Shown: piece by piece, positions 10,550-20,553 of the stretch | How the letters are laid out: the number at the start of each line of letters is the position of its first letter | Numbering within the stretch: position 1 is the first letter of the stretch | Assembly: GCA_963743705.1 (NCBI GenBank) | Contig: CAVUQS010000002.1 | Span: 1-64,000, forward strand | Reading direction: 5' to 3' | From: PALSA-243 sp963743705 | GTDB lineage: Bacteria > Acidobacteriota > Terriglobia > Bryobacterales > Bryobacteraceae | Length of the DNA stretch: 64,000 bases | The notes under the pieces: model-generated | Told to the model about the DNA's origin: nothing | Seen by the model: the letters and a program-made list of their open reading frames with translations, nothing else | Database searches by the model: none | Program-made: the position numbers and the translations under genes

Positions 10550-11289
10550 CGCACATCAACAACAGCTTAAACGGGTTGACCGGCGTGGCGGAGACCGGAG
10601 GCGCGAACGCCTGGCAAGAAGGGTACACGTACGATCCATGGGGCAACGTGATGTTGGATGCGGCGCGGACGACCGTGCAAGGGCCGGCGTTCATGCCATC
10701 CTCGACCGCGCAGATCGATACGGCGCGGAATCGGGTGGTGAAGAGCACGGCGGCGCAGCCAACCAACGACGTGCAGTACGATGATGCGGGAAACGTGACG
10801 GCGTTTCCAGTGATGTCGGGGCAAATGACGTATGATGCGGAGAACCGGCTGACAAGTCTGCAGACGGCTACAGGTGCGATAGCGGCATACGGATACGACG
10901 GCAACGGCCGGCGGGTGACGAAGACGGTGGCAGGAACGACGACCTTCTATGTGTACGGGTCCGGCGGCCAGTTGCTGGCGGAGTACGGTGGAGCGAGCGG
11001 AGTGAACGGGACGGTATACCAGACGGAGGATCATCTGGGGAGCACGCGCGCGGTGACGGACGCGTCGGGGAGAGTAGTCTCACGATCGGATTATCTGCCG
11101 TTCGGGGAAACGATCGCGGGGACGGCTACTTTCAATCGGAATGGGGCTTTGCGGTTCTTCAACCAGAATCAGCCTTTCGCTAGCCCCACCACAACGAAAG
11201 GATACAACGTTTTCGTTTCGTTCGCCAAACGATTAATTACGCCTAGCGACCCCCAAGACCATTGTCGGGGGACGGGTTCTCCACTGTGA
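10550..11289 (+). pseudogene. Orphan Rhs/YD-repeat C-terminal fragment
   Basis: Open frame with YD repeats (GYTYDPWGNVML, VQYDDAGNVTAF, MTYDAENRLTSL, YGYDGNGRRVTK) leading to the Rhs core signature DHLGSTRAVTDASGRV and YLPFGE. There is no start, signal or N-terminal repeats. The frame begins at about 10550 (INNSLNGLTG) without an ATG. After LRFF it runs into unrelated sequence and stops at 11289. This resembles a displaced Rhs tip without its toxin domain. Confidence 0.75.
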
Positions 11290-11322
11290 TATGCTCACTA
11301 TTCCTTACGGGGAACCTGCGGA

Positions 11323-12465
11323 ATGGAAACTCGGATTCTGGTGCCCGTCTATAGGCCCTTTTTCAGCGGCCGCGAGAAGCAATACGTCAATGATTGTCTC
11401 GATTCGCAGTGGATCGCCAAGGGTCCATTCATTGGGCGGTTCGAAGAAAAATTCGCTGAATACGTTGGCTGTGGCGGCGCGACGACGGTATGCAATGGCA
11501 CGGTAGCGCTACATCTCGCTCTCCTGGCGCTCGGGATTGGGCCGGGAGATGAAGTTCTTGTTCCTACACTGACTTATATCGCCTCGGTAAATGCGATCGC
11601 CTACGTAGGGGCGACGCCGGTGCTCGTGGATTCCACGCCCTCAACCTGGCAGATGGACCCTGAAGATGCCCGGCGCAAGATTACACCACGTACTAAAGCT
11701 CTCATGGCCGTTCACCTATTCGGTCAGCCCTGCGAGATGGATCAATTGGTTCGAATCTGTCAGGAGGCGCGTCTTTGGTTGGTCGAAGACTGCGCCGAGG
11801 CGTTTGGAGCACAGTATGGGAACCGAAGCGTCGGGACCTTTGGCGATCTAGCGACATATAGCTTCTTTGGAAACAAAACGATTACGACAGGGGAAGGCGG
11901 CATGGTGACGTCTTCGAATCCCGCGTTGCTCCAAAGAGCAATCTATTTGAAGGGACAGGCGGTTTCTCCAACGCGCGAATACTGGCATGACGAGATTGGT
12001 TTCAATTTCAGAATGAACAATATTGTTGCGGCAATCGGCCTTGCCCAGTTGGAGGCTGCGGATGAGATCCTGCGAAGAAAGAGGCACGTGTCCGAGTGGT
12101 ATCAGGAGGGATTGAAGGGGCTGCCCTTAGAGTTCCACGAGGAAGCTGAAGGAACTACTCATTCATTTTGGATGTGCAGCGCACTGGCAGCGGACGAATC
12201 GACCCGCGATGCGCTGCGCGCGCACTTGCGGGAAGATGGCATCGAAACCAGGCCTGTATTTCATCCCGCCCACAGCATGCCTGTTTTTCGCAGCGAGCTA
12301 CCTTTTCCCGTAGCAGATTCGCTTGGCCGGCGAGGTTTCTCCCTGCCGAGCTACCCGGACTTGACCAAAGACCTCGTGCAACAAGTCTGCGCCTCCATTT
12401 GCCGTTTCTACACTCAACGTGCCGAGGCTCCCCTCTCCCACGCTGCTCATGCCGCCTCCATTTAA
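11323..12465 (+). CDS. DegT/DnrJ/EryC1 sugar aminotransferase (perosamine-synthase-like)
   Basis: 380 residues, full length. It is a PLP-dependent aminotransferase of nucleotide-activated 4- or 3-keto-6-deoxy sugars. The PLP lysine is K185 in FFGNKTITTGEGG, the cofactor-nitrogen aspartate is D156 in VEDCAEA, and substrate-loop residues lie in NGTVALHLAL and LVPTLTYIASVNA. The overall pattern (PVYRPFF, GGATTVCNGT) is closest to GDP-perosamine synthases, but the exact sugar cannot be fixed from sequence. It begins the run of same-strand glycan genes. With the NeuD/PglD-type acyltransferase at 17954 it could supply an N-acylated amino sugar. Confidence 0.85.
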   Translation: METRILVPVYRPFFSGREKQYVNDCLDSQWIAKGPFIGRFEEKFAEYVGCGGATTVCNGTVALHLALLALGIGPGDEVLVPTLTYIASVNAIAYVGATPVLVDSTPSTWQMDPEDARRKITPRTKALMAVHLFGQPCEMDQLVRICQEARLWLVEDCAEAFGAQYGNRSVGTFGDLATYSFFGNKTITTGEGGMVTSSNPALLQRAIYLKGQAVSPTREYWHDEIGFNFRMNNIVAAIGLAQLEAADEILRRKRHVSEWYQEGLKGLPLEFHEEAEGTTHSFWMCSALAADESTRDALRAHLREDGIETRPVFHPAHSMPVFRSELPFPVADSLGRRGFSLPSYPDLTKDLVQQVCASICRFYTQRAEAPLSHAAHAASI

Positions 12466-12512
12466 GTTCCAGATTGAGTTTGCGGCAACGATGCCCGGCT
12501 GCGACATCCGTC

Positions 12513-13295
12513 ATGGGTGATTACCTCACTCGCGTCTGGGCCGCGCGTTTTTTCTGGGCCCACCTTGCATTAGCGGACCTGCGCGCCCGGTGGCGAAGGT
12601 CGTTTTTTGGGGTGCTTTGGTCGATGCTTCAACCGCTCGGAACTGCGTTGCTGCTGGCTCTGGTATTGAGCAAGCTGTTCCACACCGATATCCGCACTTA
12701 CGCCCCCTACATCATTTCGGGCATGATCGTGTGGGACTTCATCATGGCGGTGGCCACGGGAGGCTCGCTCTCTTTCGTGCAGGCCGACGCCTATATCAAG
12801 CATTATCCCCATCCCTTGGCCATCTATTCTCTCCGTACGGTGCTCGCTAACCTCGCGGTGCTCGTTATGGCGAGCATCCCCTTATTCGTGTGGGCGGCTG
12901 TCGCGCAACCCCAGCGGGTTGGCGTCACCTGGTTCGCGACGCTGGCGATATACCCGATTCTTCTCGCGATCGCCTGGCCCCTGGTGACGCTGCTCTCCTA
13001 TGCCGGCAGCCGCTTTCGGGATCTTCCCAACGTCATGATGCTGGTGCTGCAGGCGTGCTGGTTCATCTCGCCTGTATACTTCGAAGCCAGCATGTTCCGG
13101 CGGGCAGGCTTGGATTTCCTGGTTGACGACAATCCTGTGTTTCACTTGCTTCAGATTGTTCGGGCGCCTTTATTGGAAGGACGGTGGCCGTCTTTGCGCG
13201 ACGTTGCATTCTGCGCCGGGATGGCCTTGGTACTCACAGGTATCGCCTGGGCGGTCGGACGCAAAGCCGAGCAAAGGATGGTCTTTTATCTGTGA
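12513..13295 (+). CDS. wzm: Polysaccharide ABC exporter permease (Wzm/RfbA type)
   Basis: 260 residues from ATG 12513 (MGDYLTRVWAARFF); an upstream extension of the open frame is not credible. The N-terminal amphipathic stretch LADLRARWRRSFFGVLW, with its R-S-x-LG-x-LW-like motif, and six hydrophobic spans define an ABC-2 exporter permease. It would translocate an undecaprenyl-linked glycan across the inner membrane. Its stop overlaps the GTG start of the ATPase (gtga, 13292-13295), indicating translational coupling. Confidence 0.85.
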   Translation: MGDYLTRVWAARFFWAHLALADLRARWRRSFFGVLWSMLQPLGTALLLALVLSKLFHTDIRTYAPYIISGMIVWDFIMAVATGGSLSFVQADAYIKHYPHPLAIYSLRTVLANLAVLVMASIPLFVWAAVAQPQRVGVTWFATLAIYPILLAIAWPLVTLLSYAGSRFRDLPNVMMLVLQACWFISPVYFEASMFRRAGLDFLVDDNPVFHLLQIVRAPLLEGRWPSLRDVAFCAGMALVLTGIAWAVGRKAEQRMVFYL

Positions 13296-14044
13296 CCGCC
13301 AGCCACATCTCGCTGGACAAAGTCCAACTGCACTACCCTGCGGCGGCTTACTGCCGAACCTCCCTTGTCACGCTGCTCGGGCAGATTATCGGCAGACGCC
13401 GTCCGAAGCTCAAAAGTATTCATGCGCTCAGGAATGTTAGCGCCGAGATCCGCAGGGGAGAGCGTGTCGCATTGCTGGGGCACAACGGCGCCGGCAAGAG
13501 CACATTTCTTAGGACCGTTGCCGGTATCTACCCGATCTCCGGTGGAAAACTCGACGTGAAGGGAAGCGTGCGCTCCCTCTTCGACATCAGTCTGGGGTTT
13601 GAGCCGGACGCTACCGGACGCGCCAACATACTTTACCGGGGCCTTCTCATGGGACTTCATCCGCGCTTCGTGCGGGCGAGAACGGAGGAAATCGTTGCGT
13701 TTGCGGATCTGGGAGAGTTCATCGATTATCCGCTCTCCACCTACTCCACGGGCATGGCAGTGCGCCTCGCTTTTGCCATTTCCACCTTCGTCGGCGGCGA
13801 CATCCTGCTCTTGGACGAGGTGATTGGAGCCGGCGACGCCGCCTTCATGCAGAGAGCGAGAGACAGAATCACGGAGCTTATCCGCCAATCGGAGATTTTA
13901 ATTCTTGCCTCGCACGATCTCCAGACGGTGTCCATGCTCTGCGAGCGCGGCCTGGTATTTCACCACGGTGAGTTGGCATTCGACGGACCCATCAAGGATT
14001 CGATCGCCGCTTACCGGAAAATGAATGGACTTGCCGATGCCTGA
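13292..14044 (+). CDS. wzt: Polysaccharide ABC exporter ATPase (Wzt type, no C-terminal domain)
   Basis: 250 residues from GTG 13292, overlapping the wzm stop. Walker A is GHNGAGKST (63-71), signature region STYSTGMAVRLAFA, Walker B ILLLDEV, H-loop LASHDL. The N-terminal LHYPAAAYCRTSL and GRRRPKL are typical of Wzt/TagH. The protein ends right after the nucleotide-binding domain (AAYRKMNG), so it lacks the carbohydrate-binding C-domain found in Wzt proteins that recognise a chain-end cap. Export is therefore probably independent of a terminal modification. Confidence 0.88.
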   Translation: MTASHISLDKVQLHYPAAAYCRTSLVTLLGQIIGRRRPKLKSIHALRNVSAEIRRGERVALLGHNGAGKSTFLRTVAGIYPISGGKLDVKGSVRSLFDISLGFEPDATGRANILYRGLLMGLHPRFVRARTEEIVAFADLGEFIDYPLSTYSTGMAVRLAFAISTFVGGDILLLDEVIGAGDAAFMQRARDRITELIRQSEILILASHDLQTVSMLCERGLVFHHGELAFDGPIKDSIAAYRKMNGLADA

Positions 14045-16318
14045 CTTCCGGCCCAGGCGGGTGATGTGGCTCCTCAATCACTCCACGGCGCGTGAATTCG
14101 AGCTGCCCATGCTCAAAAAACTTGGCTTCGGAGAGATCTTTCTCCCCAAGAAATTTCCCCAAGATACCCGATTTCGAAGCGCGAGCCTGGATTTCTCAGA
14201 GGATGCCGGTCTATCGATACCAGCAGCAGATCTTGCGAAGCTGAATGCCGTGGATTGGTACGGCCGTGCGGGCCGCGATGCCTGGGAGCTGGCCAACCGG
14301 CACTTCGACGTACTCTTCTTTATTCCGTGGGGAACGTCGATTCTCGAGAGTGTCGCTCGCCATTTTCAAGGCGCAGTAATCTTACGGGCCTACGGCGTGC
14401 CTAGCGGGCAGAGCTACAGCGAGGCCATCCGCCTCGCGACAGGCGGCAAGCGCTGTCTGGAGAACTTGGGACGCCGCTTCTCATTCGGGCTCGCGTACGA
14501 GGAACTTGTGGAGATTGAGTCGTCCTGGTTCCAAGAGCGCGCGGTTTATCTTCCCCTTGGTTTGCAGGACAGCGTCACGAAAGACAAGTGGGAAGGAAAC
14601 GACGCCAGAGTTCTCTTCCTTTGTCCAGATGTGGAGGCCAATCCTTACTACAAGAACATCTACGCGGAGTTCAAGCGCGAGTTTCAGGGATTCCCCTACG
14701 CCATCGCGGGCGCGCAGGCGCTGGCGTCGAACGACCCAAATCTACTCGGATTCGTCTCCGCCAATCAACACTTGCAGAACATGCGCGATTTTCGCGTCCT
14801 GTTCTACCACAACAAGGAACCTCGACAGATCCATTACTCTCCTTTCGAAGCCGTCCGCGAGGGCATGCCCGTGGTCTTCCTGGCGGGAGGCCTGCTCGAC
14901 CGCCTTGGCGGGGCGGAATTGCCGGGTCGCTGCAAAGACTACCGGGAAGCCCGCTCCAAGATTCAACGAATTCTTGACAATGACCGGCCGTTCATCGATC
15001 GCATTCGGACCAGTCAGTCCGCCCTGCTAGTTCGGATGCGGCCTGACGCGCTCGAACCCGAATGGCGACGGGGAATGAGTCGCGTACTTTCCGAGTTGGA
15101 CCGCGCGCGGACATTCCGGCCGGCGCCGGCCCGGCGTCCACGAATCGCGGTGATGCTGCCTGTTCCGTACCGTGGAGGGACGCTACGCGGAGCGAAGTTG
15201 ATCGCGGAATCGGTGTGGTACGGAAGCCGGAAGGCCGGGGAAGATGTGGATATGGTCTTCGGCTATCCGCAACCTGACGCCAACGCTCCGGAAGCCTGGG
15301 ATAAAGATCTGCCGGAGACGATCGCACGCCGCACACTCAATTGGCGTGTTTTGGATGCCGCTTCCGCCCTTCGCGCCATGCGGTATAGCGGGCATTCTCA
15401 GTGGACCCCCGCCGGAAATGCGTCTTACCTTATCCCTGACGACGGAATCAATCAGATGTCCGACTGCGATCTGTGGATTCTCATCAGCGACCGATTCAGC
15501 GGCGCCCTTGCTGCCCATTCGCCGGCAGATCCTGATGGTATACGATTACGTGCAACGCTATACCAACGAGGGCGCCGCCCAAGCCGATGACTCTTTCATC
15601 GCTGCCGCCCGCGCCGCGGACCGAGTTCTGGTGACGACGCGATTCACGGAGCAGAGCGCGCTGGTCTATGCCGGGCTGCCACAAGAAAAGGTTGTTCGTA
15701 TACCGCCGTTGCTGCCGACATTTCCGGCCGAGCCTTCCCGGCAATCATCGCAGGGCTATTTTTTGTGGCCCACAAATATTGCGTGGCATAAGAACCATGC
15801 CCATGCGGTGGCGGCGCTTCGGGAATACTATGAGCGCTGGGATGGTCTTCTGGAGTGCCACATCACCGGTCTTGCAGGCGGCATTCGCTTTCTGGAAGGA
15901 ATGCCCGCACCTTCAGCCTCTGGCCGGACTTCTTTCCGATCGCCCGACCCGAAAGCGCGTGCGGAATCTCGGCGAGCTTCCCGACCACTTGTACCGCCGC
16001 GAGCTTTCCGGAGCCGAGTTCCTGTGGCACCCGACGCAGGTCGATAATGGCACATTCAGCGTCGTCGAGGCCGCTCTTAAGGGAGTACCGTCGCTCTCCA
16101 GCCGATATCCCGCGATGGAGGAGATGGATACAGCCCTTAAGCTGCACCTTACGTGGATGGATTGGAGCAATCCGGAGGATATGGCCCGTATGTTGAAAGA
16201 GATGGAACTGCACGCGCCGGCGGCTCGCGAGTCGCTTCCATGCCCGCAGGATCTCTCTCGCATACTCAGCCGAAGCGTTGGCGACCCAATACTGGGGGCG
16301 GTACGCGAATGTCTTTAA
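14025..16318 (+). CDS. Large two-domain glycosyltransferase, two frameshifts
   Basis: ATG 14025 overlaps the wzt end by 20 bp (14037 is an alternative start). Frame 1 runs to 15590, but coding continuity passes to another frame near 15540 (ILMVYDYVQRYTNEGAAQADD) and to a third near 15890 (LQPLAGLLSDRPTRKRVRNLG), ending at 16318. Joined length is about 763 residues. The N-terminal half contains LFLCPDVEANPYYKNIYAEF and HYSPFEAVREGMPVVFLAGG. The second half begins RIAVMLPVPYRGGTLRGAKL and ends with the GT4-like EFLWHPTQVDNGTFSVVEAA plus GVPSLSSRYPAMEEMD. Probably two GT-B domains that act on the exported glycan. Confidence 0.65.
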
Positions 16319-17957
16319 GGCACTTCGGCATTTTCCTCGCCTACGGCCCAACCGTTGACCTAAAGAAAGAAGGTTTGGGCCGGCTTTTGGGCGCTTTCCT
16401 CAAAGGCGCCGCCGATCGGGAGGACGTGCGATTCGTCATCGCATGTCCCGGATGGTCGCGCCGAGGATTGCTCGAGTTCTGTGAGAGTGAAGGCATCCGC
16501 TGTGACGCATTTGACGTTGTTTCCACGCGGGGCATTCCGTTGTTCTTGAGAGCATATCTCGCGCGCCGGCGGCCGAAACGCCCAAAGAAAAAGTCTCGAG
16601 TCCGAGAATTTTTGAAGAAGCTCGGTGGCGAAGTGGCAGGTCTATCTTCGAAGCCGAATCCGGACTGTTGTCTCCGCTCGTACTCTGATTCCCTGGCTTC
16701 TCTTGGGCCTGATTTTGGCGGCCTTCGCTGGAATTCTGGCGCCGGTTTTGTTCGTCCTCGGGTTGCTTCTGACAAGTTGGTTTCTGCTGAGGCTCGGTGC
16801 AAGGTATTTGCGCAAATCATTGCGCGCGCCGGCGGAAGAAGCGTGCTCGCCCGGTTGAGCGGCGTCATCGATGGCGGGGACAGCCTCGCCGTTGCTCTTT
16901 ATCGGCTCATGGAAGAGGCCGAAATCGAACGGATGCTGCGGGCGATCAATAACCTTCCGCATGTCAAAGCCTGGTATAGCCCCACCGCATTTTGGCCCGG
17001 CTTCAACCGCATCTCCGCGCCACGGCTGCTTTGCATTCCCGATGTTGTGACCGGAGAGTTCCCCATTGGGTTCGCTGAACACGATCCGCGGTTTTTGAAG
17101 ACCGTGGAGCTACTCGAGGACACCATCCGCGAAGCCTCGCATTTCGTGACATATAGCGAGCGAACGAAATGGAATACCCTGGTGGACCGCTATTCCGTCA
17201 ATCCGGAAGATGTCTCCGTCATTCCTCACGCGAGTTGGGACCTTAGTCCCTGGATCGCTGTTCGAGGATTCCCGGATGGGGTGCAGGCAACCAGGAATTA
17301 TTGCCAGCTTGCTCCTGCAGCAAGCGCTTGCGGCGTCCAGTGAACCGTACGTGCGCGCCCTGTCCAGCGCGCTCTCTGCGCTTCTTGTTCTATCCTGCCC
17401 AGTTCCGCCCGAACAAGAATGTTCTCACCTTGCTCCGGGCCTATGAACACTTGGTCAGGGAACGTTTCCTTCCCCATAAGCTCATCCTCACGGGAGATCC
17501 AGCAACATCCCCTGCCGTGCGGGAGTTTCTCCAAGACAGGCACCTCACCAAAGAGGTTCTGTGCCTCCATGCGTTGTCAGCCCCGCAATTGGCGGCTTGC
17601 TACGCCCTCGCGGACTTGAGCGTCAATCCCAGCCTGAGCGAGGGCGGATGCCCTTTTACCTTCAGCGAGGCCGTTTCCGTAAACACACCTGTGGTCATGG
17701 CGCGGATCCCGGTGACGGAAGAAGTGATTACGGATCCTGTGCTTCAGGCGATGATGCTGTTCGATGCGTACGACTGGCGCGACGCGGCCACGCGGATTGA
17801 ATGGGCGCTTGAGAACCGGGAGGCACTGTTGAACGCCCAGCGCGAATTCTATGCGCACTTGCGGCAACGGACTTGGAGCCACGTTGTCAGCGATTACGTC
17901 GCTGTTTTAGATCGGCTTGCCGATGGCGCACCAAGAGCAAGCGAGGCCATTCCGTGA
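16309..17957 (+). CDS. GT4-type glycosyltransferase with an internal membrane segment (frameshifted)
   Basis: ATG 16309 (MSLRHFGIFLAYGPTVDL) overlaps the previous gene by 10 bp. The frame drifts near 16625: the neighbouring frame encodes two hydrophobic spans (TLIPWLLLGLILAAFAGILA, VLFVLGLLLTSWFLLRLG), then the original frame resumes near 16850. A further shift lies at 17270-17390. The C-terminal half is clear GT4: FRPNKNVLTLLRAYEHL, HKLILTGDP, and EGGCPFTFSEAVSVNTPVV with the EX7E-type glutamates. Ends at 17957, overlapping the next gene's GTG start. Joined length is about 548 residues. The membrane-spanning insert is unusual for GT4 enzymes and may anchor it near the exporter. Confidence 0.65.
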
Positions 17958-18577
17958 ATGAGGCTCATTGCCTGGTGCTGCTGGGATGCGGGGGACACGC
18001 CCGTAGCGTCGCGGACGTAGCATTGTCTGCCGGGTTCGACGTGTTCTGCTTCGTCGACGAGCAAGCGAAAGAGGGAGAGAATGTCTTAGGTTTTCCTGTG
18101 CAGCGTGAGCTTCCCCCGCATTCCACGGAACTGAGCTATTTTGCCTGCGCCGGCGAGAACCGCCAGCGTTTCAGTCAGATTCACGCTTTGAGGGCTGCCG
18201 GGCTACCCCTGGCGACTGTCATCGCGCCGACCGCAACGATTGGACGAGGCGCGGTTGTGTCGCCGGGTTGTTTTGTAGGCCATCACGCGCATGTTGGTCC
18301 GATGGCTCGCGTAGGAGTAGGCTGCATCGTGAACACTGCCGCAGTGGTGGAACACGATTGCGTGCTGGGAGAATGCTGTCACGTGTCCGTGAACTCGACT
18401 GTGGCCGGGTCTAGCTCTCTAGGGGATTGCGTATTTTTGGGCGCGGGTGGAATCGTCATCGATAAAATATCGGTGGCTAGTGACGTGACCATCGGCGCGG
18501 GTGGAGTCGTGATCGGCAGCATCGAACTCCCGGGAATTTACGTGGGAATACCGGTCCGGCGAGTGGAGCGCCGATAA
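17954..18577 (+). CDS. NeuD/PglD-family sugar O/N-acyltransferase
   Basis: 207 residues from GTG 17954, overlapping the preceding stop (gtga). The N-terminal Rossmann-like part LVLLGCGGHARSVADVA (8-24) binds the nucleotide sugar. The left-handed beta-helix includes TATIGRGAVVSPGCFVGHHA and NTAAVVEHDCVLGE, where the family's catalytic His lies, and ends DVTIGAGGVVIGSI, GIPVRRV. This family acetylates amino groups of UDP- or GDP-4-amino sugars (PglD, PerB) or sialic acid (NeuD). It fits the DegT aminotransferase upstream. Confidence 0.85.
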   Translation: MNEAHCLVLLGCGGHARSVADVALSAGFDVFCFVDEQAKEGENVLGFPVQRELPPHSTELSYFACAGENRQRFSQIHALRAAGLPLATVIAPTATIGRGAVVSPGCFVGHHAHVGPMARVGVGCIVNTAAVVEHDCVLGECCHVSVNSTVAGSSSLGDCVFLGAGGIVIDKISVASDVTIGAGGVVIGSIELPGIYVGIPVRRVERR

Positions 18578-18694
18578 GACGCTCTTCCAGCAAGAATCGT
18601 GTCGGGCCTTACCGAATTCGGCGGTTGGTGCGGGTTATCGAACATCGACGTGGCGCTTTGGTCTGTCATCTGCTCGCCATTATTCGAGAAGTCT

Positions 18695-18895
18695 ATGATC
18701 ACAGACTACGAAATCATTACCGCAAGACGAGTCGCGGACCTGCAGGACCGCGTCCGCGAAAGGATCAGGGACGGGTGGCAGCCAGCCGGCGGCATTGCGC
18801 TGGTGCATGAGGAAGACGCCGGTCTGAACGAACCGCACATGGTTTTCGCTCAGGCGCTGATATCGGAACAGGGCTCGCGCTCGCGCAACGGGTAA
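18695..18895 (+). CDS. DUF1737 domain protein
   Basis: 66 residues from ATG 18695 (MITDYEIITARRVADLQDRV); an upstream extension of the frame lacks homology-like features. The short alpha/beta pattern with RDGWQPAGGIALV is the DUF1737 signature. These proteins tend to be cytosolic and have no known function. The last residues (ISEQGSRSRNG) look like an eroded tail. Confidence 0.7.
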   Translation: MITDYEIITARRVADLQDRVRERIRDGWQPAGGIALVHEEDAGLNEPHMVFAQALISEQGSRSRNG

Positions 18896-18914
18896 ACCGA
18901 AAAGCCGATCGCGG

Positions 18915-20180
18915 CTAATTCCCGACGGCCAAGATGAGCGACTGCGTTCCCGGAGTACCGTTGAGCGAGAACGTCAGCGGCGTCGCATCGTTCGCGGGCA
19001 CGGTGGGGACGACCACGTTGAACTGATAGAGTCCCAAATAGCCCTGAACCAAACCGGCGAATTGCACCGCGGCTTGTGCGCCGCCGATGAATACCTGAAG
19101 GCCCTGCAGGTTGTTGCTTTGCTGCACCAGGACGCCGGCGTTGATGTTGGGAGTCACCGTTCCAAATCCGATTCCGTACAGCATAATGGTGTCGCCCGGT
19201 TTCGCGCGCGCGGTGGGGACGGCAGACGTCACGCCAGGGGGCAGCACGTACGTCGCGCCATTGGGAAAGAGCGCCACAATATACTGTCCAGCGGGCAATT
19301 GGAACACGGGCGGCGCGAGCATCCCGGCTTCTACAGTGTTGACGGTCACAGTCGTGCCGATGCTCGGTCCGCCAAACGTCGTCACGACCACCTGCTGTTT
19401 CCCGGTCGGAATGCCGGATGGGACCTGCACGTTCACCTGGTGCGGGCTGACGTAGTCGATGAAGGCGGGCTTCCCGGCCACGGTGACCGTAGTCCCTCCC
19501 AGCGCGGAAGGCGCATTCGCTCCGTTGAAATCGGCTCCGGTCCAACCCTGCTGCGCCGTCGTAGCGAGGTTGGTTCCGTAAATCTCGATCCAGGTTGCAG
19601 GCGCGATAGCCGCGAAGGCGCCATAAGCGCTGGCTGAGATCACGCTATTCACGACGGGCGTGGTATCGAAACTTCCACTCACTGGACCTGTAATTGTGCC
19701 GCCCTGGCTCTGGCCAACCCCCGCGACGCCGCAGGCGCTGGCGCTTACTCCGGTGCAGGAGGCCGTCGCAGGATTGTAGAAGATCGAGCCGGTAAGATCG
19801 AAAAATTGCACGGGGCTGCCGCCGGTGGGAATCAACGAAAAGGAGAACGTGCCGGCGGTGAGATTTAAGGAAAAGTTGTTGCTAGTCGGAGGCGTGGTGA
19901 TCGCGTTCAGCGGCGACAGACCATTCCCCGGATAGACGGCCTTGAACTGATACGTCCCGCCGCTACCCAGTCCGGTATAAGGTCCGGACAATATACAGGT
20001 CGTGCTCAGCCCGTCATACGTGCAGGCGCCTAACGTCATCCGGGAAGTTCCGGATCCGGAAGCGTTGATCCCGGTGCCTGTCAGAGTCATGGGCTGGGTG
20101 CTGGTTCCCAGGGTTACTACTACCGCGCCGGCCGATTGTATCAGGAGCGCGCTGAGAGCGAACGTTCGGAATAGGGTCAT
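18915..20180 (-). CDS. Exported TIGR03437-family protein
   Basis: 421 residues from ATG 20180 (MTLFRTFALSALLIQSAGA, a signal peptide); the open frame extends to 20219. The first half is a beta-rich secreted domain with repeated Gly/Thr/Ser. The C-terminal 220 residues carry TIGR03437 motifs: VVNSVISASAYGAFA, PATWIEIYGTNLA, PAFIDYVSPHQVNVQVP, PGDTIMLYGIGFG and LGLYQFNVVVP. The domain is characteristic of Solibacter-type Acidobacteriota, and its role is unknown. Single cysteine pairs (C67/C74, C155/C162 by rough count) could form disulfides. Confidence 0.85.
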   Translation of the reverse strand: MTLFRTFALSALLIQSAGAVVVTLGTSTQPMTLTGTGINASGSGTSRMTLGACTYDGLSTTCILSGPYTGLGSGGTYQFKAVYPGNGLSPLNAITTPPTSNNFSLNLTAGTFSFSLIPTGGSPVQFFDLTGSIFYNPATASCTGVSASACGVAGVGQSQGGTITGPVSGSFDTTPVVNSVISASAYGAFAAIAPATWIEIYGTNLATTAQQGWTGADFNGANAPSALGGTTVTVAGKPAFIDYVSPHQVNVQVPSGIPTGKQQVVVTTFGGPSIGTTVTVNTVEAGMLAPPVFQLPAGQYIVALFPNGATYVLPPGVTSAVPTARAKPGDTIMLYGIGFGTVTPNINAGVLVQQSNNLQGLQVFIGGAQAAVQFAGLVQGYLGLYQFNVVVPTVPANDATPLTFSLNGTPGTQSLILAVGN

Positions 20181-20280
20181 CGGTCTGCCGCTCAGTCTAA
20201 CAAGCAGCAAGCCGAACAATAAAGGATTTCGTTACGGTGAGAGATCTAGCCGTACTGCTTTTCAAAAGCGAGAGACCCGT

Positions 20281-20553
20281 TCACCGGTACGCTTCCCGCC
20301 GGTTCTTGACGCCGGTGATCTCGATGGCATGCTCGTCCTTCAGATCGAAGAACACGCGATAGTCGCCGCAGCGCAACCGAAAGCCGGGAAGAGGCGGCTT
20401 GAGCTTTTTCACATCGCCGGCGCGGCTAGCCAGATACCGGTCGATGCAGTGGAGAATCTGCATGGCGGTTTCGCGCTCGACTGCGCGGATGCCCGCGCGA
20501 GCGTCCTGCGACCAGACGACGGCGATGCGCTCCGGCGCCGTTTCTTCGCTCAC
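20281..20553 (-). CDS. RelE/ParE-family toxin
   Basis: 90 residues: RIAVVWSQDARAGIRAVERE, then RYLASRAGDVKKLKPPLPG, then FRLRCGDYRVFFDL. The last block is the RelE/ParE core strand pair with its basic residues. Its ATG overlaps the stop of the upstream gene (atga, 20550-20553), giving an antitoxin-first operon. RelE-type enzymes cut ribosome-bound mRNA and ParE-type block gyrase; sequence alone does not decide between them. Confidence 0.8.
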   Translation of the reverse strand: MSEETAPERIAVVWSQDARAGIRAVERETAMQILHCIDRYLASRAGDVKKLKPPLPGFRLRCGDYRVFFDLKDEHAIEITGVKNRREAYR

